The notes beneath the pieces are model-generated. The model had not been told where the DNA came from. It was given only the letters and a program-made list of their open reading frames with translations, and did no database searches. From Achromobacter xylosoxidans (GTDB lineage: Bacteria > Pseudomonadota > Gammaproteobacteria > Burkholderiales > Burkholderiaceae_B), in the NCBI RefSeq assembly GCF_001457475.1, contig NZ_LN831029.1:4712001-4776000 (forward strand): a stretch of 64,000 nt of DNA, given 5' to 3'. The translations under genes were made by a program, and so were the position numbers. Position 1 is the stretch's first letter. Each line of letters opens with the position of its first letter. Positions 1-9,038 of the stretch are shown here, one piece after another.

Positions 1-635
<635 letters not shown>

Positions 636-688
636 GGCCGCCGGCCCCGCCCCCTGCCCCGATGACAACGACAATGGAGACAACCCGC

Positions 689-1507
689 ATGAACAAGTCC
701 GTATTCCCGCCGCGGCTGCGCGCCGCTTTCGCCGGCCTGGCCCTGATCGGCGGCCTGGCCGTGTCCGGCGCCGCCCACGCCGACCAGCTCGACGACATCA
801 TGAAGGCCGGCAAGCTGCGCGTGGCCATCGACCTGGGCGTGCCGCCCTACGGCATGAAGGACGCCGCGCTCAACCCCACCGGCTCCGACGTCGAGACCGC
901 GCGCCTGCTGGCCAAGGGCCTGGGCGTGACGCTGGAGATCGTGCCCACCACCGGCGCCAACCGCGTGCCGTTCCTGCAGACCGGCAAGGCCGACATCGTC
1001 ATCTCCAGCATGTCGGTCACGCCCGAACGCCAGAAGGTCATCGACTTTTCCACGCCCTACGCCGCCATCCTGGCGGTGGTCGGCGCGCCCAGGGACATGA
1101 AGCTGACCAGCGCGGCCGACCTGTCCAGCAAGAAGGTCATCGCCACCCGCGGCACCACCAACGACACCGAGCTGACCAGGATCGCCCCCAAGGACGCGCA
1201 GATCATCCGCTTCGACGACGACGCCACCTCGATCACCGCGGTGGTCAGCGGCCAGGCCGACATCTTCGCCACCGCGCCCGCCCTGCTGCGCACCATCAAC
1301 GAAAAGGCGCCGGCCAAGCAGATGGAATCGAAATTCGTGATGCGCCTGAACATGCTGGCCATCGGCCTGCGCAAGAACGAGCCCGCGCTCAAGGACAAGC
1401 TGGACGGCTGGGTGCGCGCCAATCTCAAGAGCGGCGAACTGAACACCATCTACAAGCAATTCCACGGCGTCGACCTGCCGCAGGAAGTCGGCAAGGCCGG
1501 CGGCTGA
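689..1507 (+). CDS. Family 3 solute-binding protein of an amino-acid type ABC transporter
   Basis: Periplasmic receptor (SBP_bac_3 fold) that delivers a small polar solute to the ABC importer whose ATPase is encoded just upstream. The start at 689 is chosen over an in-frame ATG at 662 because a GGAGA ribosome site lies 8 bases before it and a normal Sec signal follows (basic start, hydrophobic core, AHA cleavage, mature start DQLDDIMKAGKLRVAID). The KLRVAID/PPYG opening and a GKADIVISSMSVTPER segment are typical of the family. Mature length is near the usual 245 or so residues. An enolase-superfamily gene follows after 13 bp, which suggests that the imported solute is the dehydratase substrate or a relative of it. 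Confidence 0.9.
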   Translation: MNKSVFPPRLRAAFAGLALIGGLAVSGAAHADQLDDIMKAGKLRVAIDLGVPPYGMKDAALNPTGSDVETARLLAKGLGVTLEIVPTTGANRVPFLQTGKADIVISSMSVTPERQKVIDFSTPYAAILAVVGAPRDMKLTSAADLSSKKVIATRGTTNDTELTRIAPKDAQIIRFDDDATSITAVVSGQADIFATAPALLRTINEKAPAKQMESKFVMRLNMLAIGLRKNEPALKDKLDGWVRANLKSGELNTIYKQFHGVDLPQEVGKAGG

Positions 1508-1520
1508 CCCAGGAGGCTCC

Positions 1521-2624
1521 ATGGCCCGCATCGCTTCCGTCGAGATCCTGCAGGTCGACCTGCAGCCCAAGGTCCGGCGCACCGACGCCGTGCAAAGCTT
1601 CGAGCGCCAGGAAACGCCGATCGTGCGCATCACCGACGCCGATGGCGTCACCGGCACCGGCTACAGCTACACCATCGGCACCGGCGGTTCGTCCGTGATC
1701 CGGCTGCTGGACGACCACCTGGCGCCGCTGCTCCTGGGCCGCGAGGCTGACGACATCGAACAGCTCTGGCGCGACCTGATGTACCGCGTGCACGCCACCA
1801 CCGTGGGCGCGCTGACCTCGATCGCGCTGGCCGCCATCGACACCGCGCTGTGGGACCTGCGCGCGCGCCGCGCCGGGCTGCCGCTGCACCGGCTGGCGGG
1901 CGGCGCCAAGGCGGACATCCCGCTCTACACCACCGAGGGCGGCTGGCTGCATCTGGCGCCGTCGCAACTGGTGGAAGAGGCCCTCAAGGCCCGCGAGGCC
2001 GGCTTCGGCGGCGCCAAGATCAAGGTCGGCCGGCCGCACGTGGCCGAGGACGTGGCGCGGCTGTCCGCGGTGCGCGCCGCCGTCGGCGCGGACTGGGACA
2101 TCATGACCGACGCCAACCAGGGCTTCTCGCTACCCGAGGCGATCCGCCGCGCGCGCTGTTTCGAGCCGCTGGACCTGGCCTGGTTCGAGGAGCCCATCCA
2201 CGCCGACGACGTGCAGGCCCATCGCCGCCTGAGCCAGTCCACCACCCTGCCCATTGCCGTGGGTGAATCGCTCTACAGCCTGTCGCAATTCAAGGACTAC
2301 CTTCAGGGCGAGGCCTGCTCCATCGTGCAGGTGGACGTGGGCCGCATCGGCGGCATCACGCCGTGGCTCAAGGTGGCGCACATGGCCGAAGCCTACAACG
2401 TGCCGGTGTGCCCGCACTTCCTGATGGAGATCCACGTGGCGCTGTGCTGCGCGGTGCCCAACAGCCGCTGGCTGGAATACATCCCGCAGCTGGACATGGT
2501 GACCGAGCACGGCATGCGCATCGAGAACGGCCGCGCCATTGCGTCGGACGCGCCCGGCCTGGGCATCGCCTGGGACTGGGACCGCATCGGCAAGCTGACC
2601 CTGCACCGCAGCCGGCACGGTTGA
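1521..2624 (+). CDS. Mandelate racemase/muconate lactonizing enzyme family protein
   Basis: Enolase-superfamily enzyme that abstracts the alpha-proton of a carboxylate through a Mg-stabilised enediolate. It could be a dehydratase or a racemase. Visible active-site residues are the KxK pair K166/K168, metal ligands D197, E223 (WFEEP) and E249 (GES), and the D272/H299 dyad, which is the mandelate-racemase subgroup pattern. Its 367 residues are typical. The start has an AGGAGG site just upstream. It sits 13 bp after the binding-protein gene, so transport and catabolism are probably one operon. The exact substrate (a sugar acid or a hydroxy acid) is not deducible. Confidence 0.9.
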   Translation: MARIASVEILQVDLQPKVRRTDAVQSFERQETPIVRITDADGVTGTGYSYTIGTGGSSVIRLLDDHLAPLLLGREADDIEQLWRDLMYRVHATTVGALTSIALAAIDTALWDLRARRAGLPLHRLAGGAKADIPLYTTEGGWLHLAPSQLVEEALKAREAGFGGAKIKVGRPHVAEDVARLSAVRAAVGADWDIMTDANQGFSLPEAIRRARCFEPLDLAWFEEPIHADDVQAHRRLSQSTTLPIAVGESLYSLSQFKDYLQGEACSIVQVDVGRIGGITPWLKVAHMAEAYNVPVCPHFLMEIHVALCCAVPNSRWLEYIPQLDMVTEHGMRIENGRAIASDAPGLGIAWDWDRIGKLTLHRSRHG

Positions 2625-2662
2625 AAGCGCGAGGCGGCCGGCCCATGCGGGCCGACCCGCCC

Positions 2663-4261
2663 TCACGCGGCGGCAACATCCTCCAGGATCATCTCGGCGC
2701 CGCGCTCGGCCACCATCATCACCGCCGCCTGGGTGTTGCCCGACACCATCTTCGGCATCACCGAGGCGTCCACCACCCGCAGGCCGGCAATGCCGTTGAC
2801 CCGCAGGCGCGGATCGGTCACCGCGCCGGCATCCGCGCCCATGCGGCAGGTGCCGATCGGGTGATAGATGGTCTGGCCGTTGCGGCGCGCGAAGTCCAGC
2901 CATTGCTCGTCGCTGTCCACATCCGCCCCCGGGCTCAACTCGCTTTCGATATAGCGCTGCATGGCCGGCCGCTGCACGATGCGGCGCGCCACTCGCATGC
3001 CGCCCACCAGGCTGTCGCGGTCGATCTGCGCCGACAGGAAGTTGGGCCGGATCGACGGCGCGGCCAGCGGATCGGCCGACTTCAGGTGGATCGACCCGAC
3101 CGACTCCGGCCGCAGCTGCGCCACGCCGATGGTCATGCCCGGCTCGCGGTCGAGGATGCGCTCGGCCGCGTTGGCATAGCTGGCATGCACGAAGAAATAC
3201 TGCACGTCGGCCGCCGGCAGGTCCGGCGCGCTCTTGACGAAGCCATGCACCAGCCCCGTGCCCAGCGTCAGGATGCCCTTGCGGCGGGTGTAGTAGCGCG
3301 CCACCTGTTGCGCCAGGCGCCAGCCGCGCGACATCTCGTTGAGCGTCACGGTGTTCCTGACCCGCCAGTTCATGCGCGTGGCGAAGTGGTCGATGTAGTT
3401 CTCGCCCACCTGCGGCTGCGCGTGCACCAGCGGAATGCCGAAGGATTGCAGCAGCGCGGGGTTGCCCACGCCCGACAGCTCCAGCAACTGCGGCGACTGC
3501 ACCGCGCCCAGGCACAGCAATGTCTCGCGCCGCGCCCGCACGGTGAATTCCTGGCCGTTCTTGCGGTAGGCCACGCCGACGCAACGCTTGCCCTCGAACA
3601 GCAGCCGCGTCACGTGCGCGCCGCACTCCACCGTCAGGTTCTTGCGGCCGGCGGCGGGCTTGAGGTAACCGTCGACCACGCTCCAGCGGCGGCCATGGTG
3701 CTGCGCCACTTGGTAATAGCCGACCCCGTCCTGGCGGCCGGCGTTGTAGTCCGGGTTGAGCGGCAGGCCATCCTCCTGCGCCGCGCGCAGGAAGGCGTCG
3801 GACAGCGCAAAGCGCTCGGCCACTTCCTCCAGGTGCATCGGCCCGGACTTGCCGCGGGTCTCGCCGCCGGGCTCATAGCGTTCAATCTTGCGGAATACCC
3901 GCTCGGCGGTGCCGCCGCCCCAGCCGGTGGCGCCGGCGGCCTCCCAGCCGTCGTAGTCCTGCGGACGGCCGCGCACGTAGATCATGCCATTGATCAGCGT
4001 CGAGCCGCCCAGGCCCTTGCCGCGCGGCACGGCGATGGTGCGGCCGTAGACGTTGTCCTCCGGCTCGGTGGCGAAGCGCCAGTTGTAGTCCGGATTCACC
4101 AACAGCTTGGAAAAGCCCGCCGGGATCGAGATCCACATGCTGCGAGCCTCGTGCCCCGCTTCCAGCATCAGCACCCGGTGGCGGCCATCGGCCGTCAGGC
4201 GGTTGGCCAGGATGCAGCCGGCGGTGCCGCCGCCCGCGATAATGAAGTCGTAGTCGCCCAT
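2663..4261 (-). CDS. GMC-family FAD oxidoreductase (choline dehydrogenase-like)
   Basis: Flavin-dependent alcohol oxidoreductase of the glucose-methanol-choline family. The N-terminus carries the FAD dinucleotide motif GGGTAGCILANRL. The middle has the GMC signatures (PRGKGLGGSTLINGM and a GAVQSPQLLELSG stretch). The C-terminus has the catalytic region HPIGTCRMG and the closing segment GLRVVDASVMP. Its 532 residues match the family. There is no signal peptide, so it is cytoplasmic or peripheral. It is the last gene of a minus-strand operon with the AroE-like and split transketolase genes and starts 19 bp after the AroE-like stop. It probably oxidises a primary alcohol or polyol intermediate. 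The substrate is inferred only from class. Confidence 0.92.
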   Translation of the reverse strand: MGDYDFIIAGGGTAGCILANRLTADGRHRVLMLEAGHEARSMWISIPAGFSKLLVNPDYNWRFATEPEDNVYGRTIAVPRGKGLGGSTLINGMIYVRGRPQDYDGWEAAGATGWGGGTAERVFRKIERYEPGGETRGKSGPMHLEEVAERFALSDAFLRAAQEDGLPLNPDYNAGRQDGVGYYQVAQHHGRRWSVVDGYLKPAAGRKNLTVECGAHVTRLLFEGKRCVGVAYRKNGQEFTVRARRETLLCLGAVQSPQLLELSGVGNPALLQSFGIPLVHAQPQVGENYIDHFATRMNWRVRNTVTLNEMSRGWRLAQQVARYYTRRKGILTLGTGLVHGFVKSAPDLPAADVQYFFVHASYANAAERILDREPGMTIGVAQLRPESVGSIHLKSADPLAAPSIRPNFLSAQIDRDSLVGGMRVARRIVQRPAMQRYIESELSPGADVDSDEQWLDFARRNGQTIYHPIGTCRMGADAGAVTDPRLRVNGIAGLRVVDASVMPKMVSGNTQAAVMMVAERGAEMILEDVAAA

Positions 4262-4280
4262 CGTCTCGTCCGTCGCCGCC

Positions 4281-5090
4281 TCAGCCCTGCGCGGCCGGCG
4301 CCACGCCCATCATTTCCGCCATCAGCTCGATCTGCCCGGCCAGCATCGGCGCGCCGTAGTGCACCTTGCAGCCGCGCGCCCGCGCCGCCACCAGCAGCGG
4401 CGTGTCGGCCGGCTGCATGATGACCTCGCACACCAGTTGGTCCGGCGTCAACCGCGCCGCGTCCAGCGGCAGCGCGTCGTCCGGTTTCATGCCGAGCGAG
4501 GTGCCATTGACCACCAGGTCGTGGCCCGACGGATCGGCCGTGCCGACGCTGATGCGGGCCTCGGGGTGCAGCGACAGGATGCGTGCCTTCAGGTCCTCGG
4601 CCTTGGCCGGCGTGCGGTTGGCAATCGTCAACCGCGACACGCCCGCCTGCGCCAGCGCGAAGCCGATGGCATTGGCCGCGCCGCCGGCGCCGGCCAGGTA
4701 GGCGCTCTTGCCTTCGGGCGCCACGCCGTGCGTGCGCAGGCCGCGCACGAAGCCCTCGCCGTCCAGCATGTGCGCCACCAGGCGGCCGTCGGCCTCGCGC
4801 CGCACCACGTTGGCGGCGCCGATCTTGCGCGCCACCGGCGTGGCCTCGTCGGCCAGGGCCAGGATCGCCGCCTTGTGCGGCATGGTGACGATCAGGCCGC
4901 CCAGGTTCTCCAGCCGCCGCAGTCCGGCCACCACCTCGGCCAGGTTGTCGGGCCGCGCATGGAACGGCACGCAGACGCCGTCGAAGCCGATGCGGGCGAA
5001 ATGCTCGTTCAGGCGCTGCGGGGTTTTGACGTGGTAGATCGGGTCGGCCAGGATGCCGAACAGGCGGGTGTTGCCGCTGATTTCCTTCAT
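4281..5090 (-). CDS. Shikimate dehydrogenase-like NAD(P)-dependent oxidoreductase
   Basis: Two-domain dehydrogenase of the AroE/YdiB/quinate dehydrogenase family. It keeps the catalytic lysine (K73 in VTMPHK), the catalytic aspartate (D110) and a Rossmann loop GAGGAANAIGFAL. The substrate pocket is altered: the usual shikimate-binding SxS near the N-terminus reads V21-K-T23 (HVKTP), and the usual HNTD reads HMLD (107-110). It lies in a catabolic operon, not with aromatic biosynthesis genes. I infer a related hydroxy-acid or cyclic polyol substrate rather than biosynthetic shikimate. Start ATG at 5090 has GGAGA upstream. A paralogue elsewhere would be expected to be the real aroE. Confidence 0.85.
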   Translation of the reverse strand: MKEISGNTRLFGILADPIYHVKTPQRLNEHFARIGFDGVCVPFHARPDNLAEVVAGLRRLENLGGLIVTMPHKAAILALADEATPVARKIGAANVVRREADGRLVAHMLDGEGFVRGLRTHGVAPEGKSAYLAGAGGAANAIGFALAQAGVSRLTIANRTPAKAEDLKARILSLHPEARISVGTADPSGHDLVVNGTSLGMKPDDALPLDAARLTPDQLVCEVIMQPADTPLLVAARARGCKVHYGAPMLAGQIELMAEMMGVAPAAQG

Positions 5091-5138
5091 TGCTGTCTCC
5101 GTGTCGTGGCGCCACGCCGGGCGCCCTTCAATGCTGTC

Positions 5139-6125
5139 CTAGCGTCGCACCAATTCCCGCGCCACCGCCTCGATGCCGGCGCCGTCCAGCCGGTAGTGGG
5201 CGTACAGCGTGGTGGGCGGGGCGATCAGGCTGTATTCGTCGTAGATGCCATGGCGCCGCAGCCGCGTGCCGCTGCCGGCATCGGCCAGCACCTCGGCCAC
5301 CGCCGAGCCCAGGCCGCCCATCACATTGTGCTCTTCCACCGTCAGCAGGACGGACGCCTGCCCGGCCGCCGCCAGCACCGCCTCGCGGTCCAGCGGCTTG
5401 AGGGTGGGCATGTCGATCACGCCCACCGACAGGCCGTCCTCGCGCATGCGGGCGGCCGCTTCCAGCGCCGCGTGCAGCGTGATGCCGCAAGCGATGATGT
5501 TCAGGTCGCTGCCGGTTGAGTGGACGATGGCGCGGCCGAACGCGAACGGCGCGCCGTCCTCGTAGACCTGCGGATCGCGGCCACGGCCGATGCGGAAGTA
5601 GATTGGCTCGGGCCAGTCCACCGAGGCCTTGATGGCGGCGGCCAGTTGCGGACCGTCGGCCGGCGACACCACGGTCAGGCCGGCGATGGCGCGCATGGTG
5701 GAGATGTCCTCGGTGGCGTGGTGCGAGGTGCCATAGAAGCCCAGGCTGATGCCGGTGTGATGGCCGATCAGCCGCACCGGCAATTTGGTGTAGGCCACGT
5801 CCATGCGGATCTGCTCGCAACACAGCAGACCCAGGAACGAGGCGAAGGTCGCCACGAACGGCATCGCGCCGGTGGTGGCCAGCCCGGCCGCGGCCGACAC
5901 CATGTTCTGCTCGGAAATGCCGAACTGCACGTAGCGCTCGGGATAGGCCGAGGCGAAGCGGTTCAGGCCGTTGGAATACTGCAGGTCGGCCGAGCCGGCC
6001 ACCACCGGATGCCCGGCCCGCGCCAGGTCGATCAGCGCGTCGGAAAGATACGACAGCCCGGGGTTCACCGCGTTCAGCGCGCGGTACTGCCAGGAATCTG
6101 GGGAAAGCGTCTGTGCCTGTGCCAT
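5139..6125 (-). CDS. Transketolase family protein, C-terminal subunit (Pyr and C-terminal domains)
   Basis: The second half of a split transketolase or DXS-like enzyme, 328 residues. It carries the pyrimidine-binding domain (FGISEQNMVSAAAGLA, with the glutamate that activates thiamine diphosphate) and the C-terminal domain of unknown binding. It pairs with the subunit encoded immediately upstream: the upstream TGA directly abuts this ATG (6126/6125), so translation is likely coupled. Split transketolases of this type move two-carbon ketol units in sugar catabolism. The GMC and AroE-like partners downstream suggest a dedicated catabolic use rather than the general pentose phosphate pathway. 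Confidence 0.9.
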   Translation of the reverse strand: MAQAQTLSPDSWQYRALNAVNPGLSYLSDALIDLARAGHPVVAGSADLQYSNGLNRFASAYPERYVQFGISEQNMVSAAAGLATTGAMPFVATFASFLGLLCCEQIRMDVAYTKLPVRLIGHHTGISLGFYGTSHHATEDISTMRAIAGLTVVSPADGPQLAAAIKASVDWPEPIYFRIGRGRDPQVYEDGAPFAFGRAIVHSTGSDLNIIACGITLHAALEAAARMREDGLSVGVIDMPTLKPLDREAVLAAAGQASVLLTVEEHNVMGGLGSAVAEVLADAGSGTRLRRHGIYDEYSLIAPPTTLYAHYRLDGAGIEAVARELVRR

Positions 6126-6983
6126 TCAGATCTCGCGGGTCATGATTTCGTCGATGGCGGCCTGCGCGTCCTGCGGCGCCAGGTAGCCCAGATGCCAGCC
6201 GGGTTCGGTCTCCATATAGGAAACGCCCTTGCCCTTGATGGTTTTGGCGATGACGCAGGCCGGCCGCTCGCGCGCCTCGTCCGCGCGCAGCCGCCGCAGC
6301 AGCGCGGTCAGCGCCACCAGGTCGTGGCCGTCGACCTCGTGCACCTCCCAGCCGAAGGCCTGCCACTTGTCGCGCAGCGATTCCACGCCGATCACGTCGT
6401 CGACCTTGCCGTCGAGCTGGTAGCCGTTGCGGTCGATGATGGCGACCAGGCGCGACAGCTTGTGGTGCGCGGCGAACAACGCCGCCTCCCACACCTGCCC
6501 TTCCTGCATCTCGCCATCGCCCAGCATCACGAACACGTTGAAATCGCGCTGGCTCATGCGGCCGCCCAGCGCCATGCCGGCGCCGTTCGAGAGCGCATGG
6601 CCGATGGAGCCGGAGCTGAAATCGACGCCCGGCACCTTGGTCATGTCGGGGTGGTCGCCCAGGGGGCTGCCCAGGCGGGTGTAGCCGTCCAGCAGTTCAT
6701 GCGGGATGAAGCCATGGTCGGCCAGCACCGGGAACAGTCCCACCGCGGCGTGGCCCTTGCCCATCAGGAAGCGGTCGCGGTCCGGCCAGGCCGGCTCGCC
6801 CGGGCGCAGCCGCATCACGTCGTAGTACAGCGCGGCAAAGATCTCGGCGCACGAAAAGACCGAGCTGTAGTGCCCGACCTTGGCGATCTCGATCAGCCGG
6901 ATGGTTTCCAACCGGATGTGGCGGGCCTTTTCCCGCAGCATCCGGACCTCGTCTTCGCTTGGGTCTCCCCGGTCCTGGCGCAT
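6126..6983 (-). CDS. Transketolase family protein, N-terminal subunit (PP domain)
   Basis: Thiamine diphosphate and Mg-binding half of a split transketolase, 285 residues. The motif GDGEMQEGQVWEA with a following N (IIDRNGYQ) is the classic diphosphate-binding signature, and KGHAAVGLFPVLA and SSGSIGHALSNGAGMA are typical transketolase segments. ATG at 6983 has an AAGGAG site 6 bases upstream. It is the first gene of the minus-strand operon that runs to 2663. Its promoter region contains the AT-rich operator at 7006-7018, shared with the divergent GntR gene, so repression by that regulator is likely. Confidence 0.92.
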   Translation of the reverse strand: MRQDRGDPSEDEVRMLREKARHIRLETIRLIEIAKVGHYSSVFSCAEIFAALYYDVMRLRPGEPAWPDRDRFLMGKGHAAVGLFPVLADHGFIPHELLDGYTRLGSPLGDHPDMTKVPGVDFSSGSIGHALSNGAGMALGGRMSQRDFNVFVMLGDGEMQEGQVWEAALFAAHHKLSRLVAIIDRNGYQLDGKVDDVIGVESLRDKWQAFGWEVHEVDGHDLVALTALLRRLRADEARERPACVIAKTIKGKGVSYMETEPGWHLGYLAPQDAQAAIDEIMTREI

Positions 6984-7005
6984 GGCGTCTCCTTCGCTTA
7001 TCAGA

Positions 7006-7018
7006 ATATATGATATAT
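7006..7018. promoter_or_regulatory. Putative GntR operator, ATATATGATATAT (site 1)
   Basis: A 13-bp inverted repeat (two ATATAT arms around one base) in an AT-rich island in otherwise GC-rich DNA, between the divergent transketolase operon and the GntR gene. With two flanking bases (GA) it is identical over 15 bp to the reverse complement of the site at 11969-11981. Placement between divergent start codons fits autoregulation plus control of the catabolic operon. The link to the GntR protein is inference. Confidence 0.7.
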
Positions 7019-7118
7019 AATATACCCATCGCGCTTGAATTGGCCAGGGCGGGATAGAATTCAGCCGGGCGCCGTTTCACGGCCTCCGCCATTCCATCGA
7101 ACCCAAGCCTCGACCGTC

Positions 7119-7823
7119 ATGCCCAGCCTTAAACCGGTAAAAAAAGAGAACCTCTCCGTCAAGGTCTACAACGAGATCCGTAACGCCCTGATCAACGGGC
7201 AGTACGAACCCGGAGAGCGCCTCATCATTGGCGAGCTGGCCCAGGAAATGGGCGTCTCGATCACGCCCGTGCGCGAGGCCATCTTCCGCCTCATCAGCGA
7301 ACAGGGCCTGGAAATGCAGGCCGCCACCGCGGTCTACGTGCCCTACGTCAATTCGGAAAAGCTGCGCGAGATCCAGCAGATCCGCTTCCACCTGGAAGGC
7401 ATGGGCGCGGCCGAGGCCGCCAGGAACATCACGCGCAAGCAACTGGACAACCTGATCGCGCTGCAGAAGGACTTCATCTCCTGCACCTCGACCGATCCCA
7501 AGCGCGCCAGCTACCTGAACCGCAAGTTCCACTTCGGCATCCTGGAAGCCAGCAACAAGCCCATCCTGCGCAATACCGTGGAATCGTTCTGGGTCATCAC
7601 CGGCCCGATCCTCAAGGTGTTCCACATCAAGACGGCCGGGCTGGACTACTCCCAGGATGAACACCGCCACGAGGCCGTGCTGGCCGCGCTGGAGGCGCGC
7701 GACCCCGAAGCCGCCACCAAGGCGATCCAGGCCGACCTGGTGTGGGGCGGCAAGATCATGATCGACTGGCTGGTCGAACGCGAAAAAGAACTCGACTACC
7801 GCCCGCCCGGGCCTCGCAAATAG
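7119..7823 (+). CDS. GntR family transcriptional regulator with FCD domain
   Basis: DNA-binding regulator of the FadR/FCD subfamily, about 234 residues from the chosen start. An N-terminal winged helix (YNEIRNALINGQYEPGERL, then LAQEMGVSITPVREA) is followed by an all-helical FCD ligand domain with metal-ligand type histidines (RKFHFGILEAS, and DEHRHEAVLAALEARD near the C-terminus). A longer ORF opens at 7035, but that extension is low-complexity, so ATG 7119 is preferred. It lies between the transketolase operon and a co-directional dehydrogenase gene and next to an AT-rich palindrome that recurs at two more promoters of this cluster. It probably senses a pathway carboxylate and derepresses the cluster. 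Confidence 0.93.
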   Translation: MPSLKPVKKENLSVKVYNEIRNALINGQYEPGERLIIGELAQEMGVSITPVREAIFRLISEQGLEMQAATAVYVPYVNSEKLREIQQIRFHLEGMGAAEAARNITRKQLDNLIALQKDFISCTSTDPKRASYLNRKFHFGILEASNKPILRNTVESFWVITGPILKVFHIKTAGLDYSQDEHRHEAVLAALEARDPEAATKAIQADLVWGGKIMIDWLVEREKELDYRPPGPRK

Positions 7824-7832
7824 GAAGACTCG

Positions 7833-8900
7833 ATGCTGAAGATTTTCGGCGCTCCCGGCCGCTACATCCAGGGAGCCGGCGCGCTCGACGCGCTGGGCGG
7901 ATACGCCGCCCTGTTCGGCCGCCGCGCCGCCCTGGTCATCGACCGCTACGTGCAGGGCGTGCTGGGCCCGAGAATCGAGGCATTGTGCGGTGCCCACGGC
8001 GTGGCGCTGACGGCCCTGCCGGTCGAGGGCGACATCACGCCCGAATCGATCGCGGCGCTGCGCGCGCAGGCCGCGGCCGCCGGCATCGACATGGTGATCG
8101 CGGTGGGCGGCGGCAAGGCGCTGGACGCCGGCAAGGCGGTGGCCAAGGCCGAGCACTGCCACCTGGTCACGGTGCCGACGGTGGCCTCCAACGACGCCCC
8201 CACCAGCAAGAACTACGTGCTGTACGACGCCCATCACAACCTCCTGGCGGTCGAGCACATGCTGTTCAACCCCACCATCGTGCTGGTCGACACCGCCATC
8301 ATCGCCACCGCGCCGGCGGCGTTCTTCCGCGCCGGCCTGGGTGACGCCATCTCCAAGAAATTCGAAGCCGAACAATGCGCCCGCAACGGCGGACGCAACA
8401 TGTACGACGGCGTCCCGCCGCTGACCGCCCAGTTGATCGCCGACGGTTGCCTGCGCACGCTGCTGGCCGACGGCGCCGACGCGCTGGCCGTGGCCGGCAG
8501 CGGCCAGCCCACGCCCGCCTTCGAACGGGTGGTGGAAGCCATGATCCTGATGAGCGGCCTGGGCTTCGAGAGCGGCGGCCTGTCGATCGCCCACGCCCTG
8601 ACGCGCGGCCTGCCGAAGATCGCCGGGCTGGCCAGCGCGCCGCATGGCCTGCAGGTGGCCGTCGGCCTGCTGGTGCAGCTGGACCTGGAGGCGCGCCAGG
8701 ACGGCATGCTGGCCACCCTGACGCAGTGGTATGAACAGGTGGGGTTGCCCACCACGCTGCAAGCGCTGGGCGCGGCCGCGCCGTCCGACGCCGAACTGGC
8801 GCGGGCGGCCGAGTTGACGCTGGCCGCGCGCCATGCCGCCAATTTCGATCGTCCCCTGGACATCAAGACCCTCGTCGCCGCCCTGCGCCGCCACGCCTGA
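7833..8900 (+). CDS. Iron-containing alcohol dehydrogenase, glycerol dehydrogenase type
   Basis: NAD-dependent, metal-dependent dehydrogenase of the GldA family, 355 residues. Seen are the NAD loop GGGKALDAGKAVA, the TVASNDAPTS segment typical of glycerol dehydrogenases, an aspartate (AGLGDAISKKFEA) and histidines (SIAHALTRG and APHGLQVAVG) at the metal-ligand positions. It starts 9 bp after the GntR gene with AGGAAG upstream, so the two are likely one transcript. It could oxidise a vicinal diol or polyol, or reduce an aldehyde, in the same pathway. The substrate is unassigned. Confidence 0.9.
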   Translation: MLKIFGAPGRYIQGAGALDALGGYAALFGRRAALVIDRYVQGVLGPRIEALCGAHGVALTALPVEGDITPESIAALRAQAAAAGIDMVIAVGGGKALDAGKAVAKAEHCHLVTVPTVASNDAPTSKNYVLYDAHHNLLAVEHMLFNPTIVLVDTAIIATAPAAFFRAGLGDAISKKFEAEQCARNGGRNMYDGVPPLTAQLIADGCLRTLLADGADALAVAGSGQPTPAFERVVEAMILMSGLGFESGGLSIAHALTRGLPKIAGLASAPHGLQVAVGLLVQLDLEARQDGMLATLTQWYEQVGLPTTLQALGAAAPSDAELARAAELTLAARHAANFDRPLDIKTLVAALRRHA

Positions 8901-9038
8901 CGCCCCGCCGCTCGCGCTGGCGGCGTCCCGCGGGCGGCGCCCGCGAGCGCCGCGACCCGCATCCGGCGGGCCGCGCGCCTCCCCATCGGCGGGGGCATCA
9001 ATCCGGCGGCGGCGCGCACGCCCTTGCCCGGCCTGGCG
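8901..9038. other. Short convergent intergenic region with GC-rich hairpins
   Basis: About 140 bp between two convergent genes. It contains overlapping GC-rich inverted repeats (GCGGGC-ggc-GCCCGC around 8930-8945) without a T-tract. It could be a weak transcription barrier. Nothing else is seen. Confidence 0.35.
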
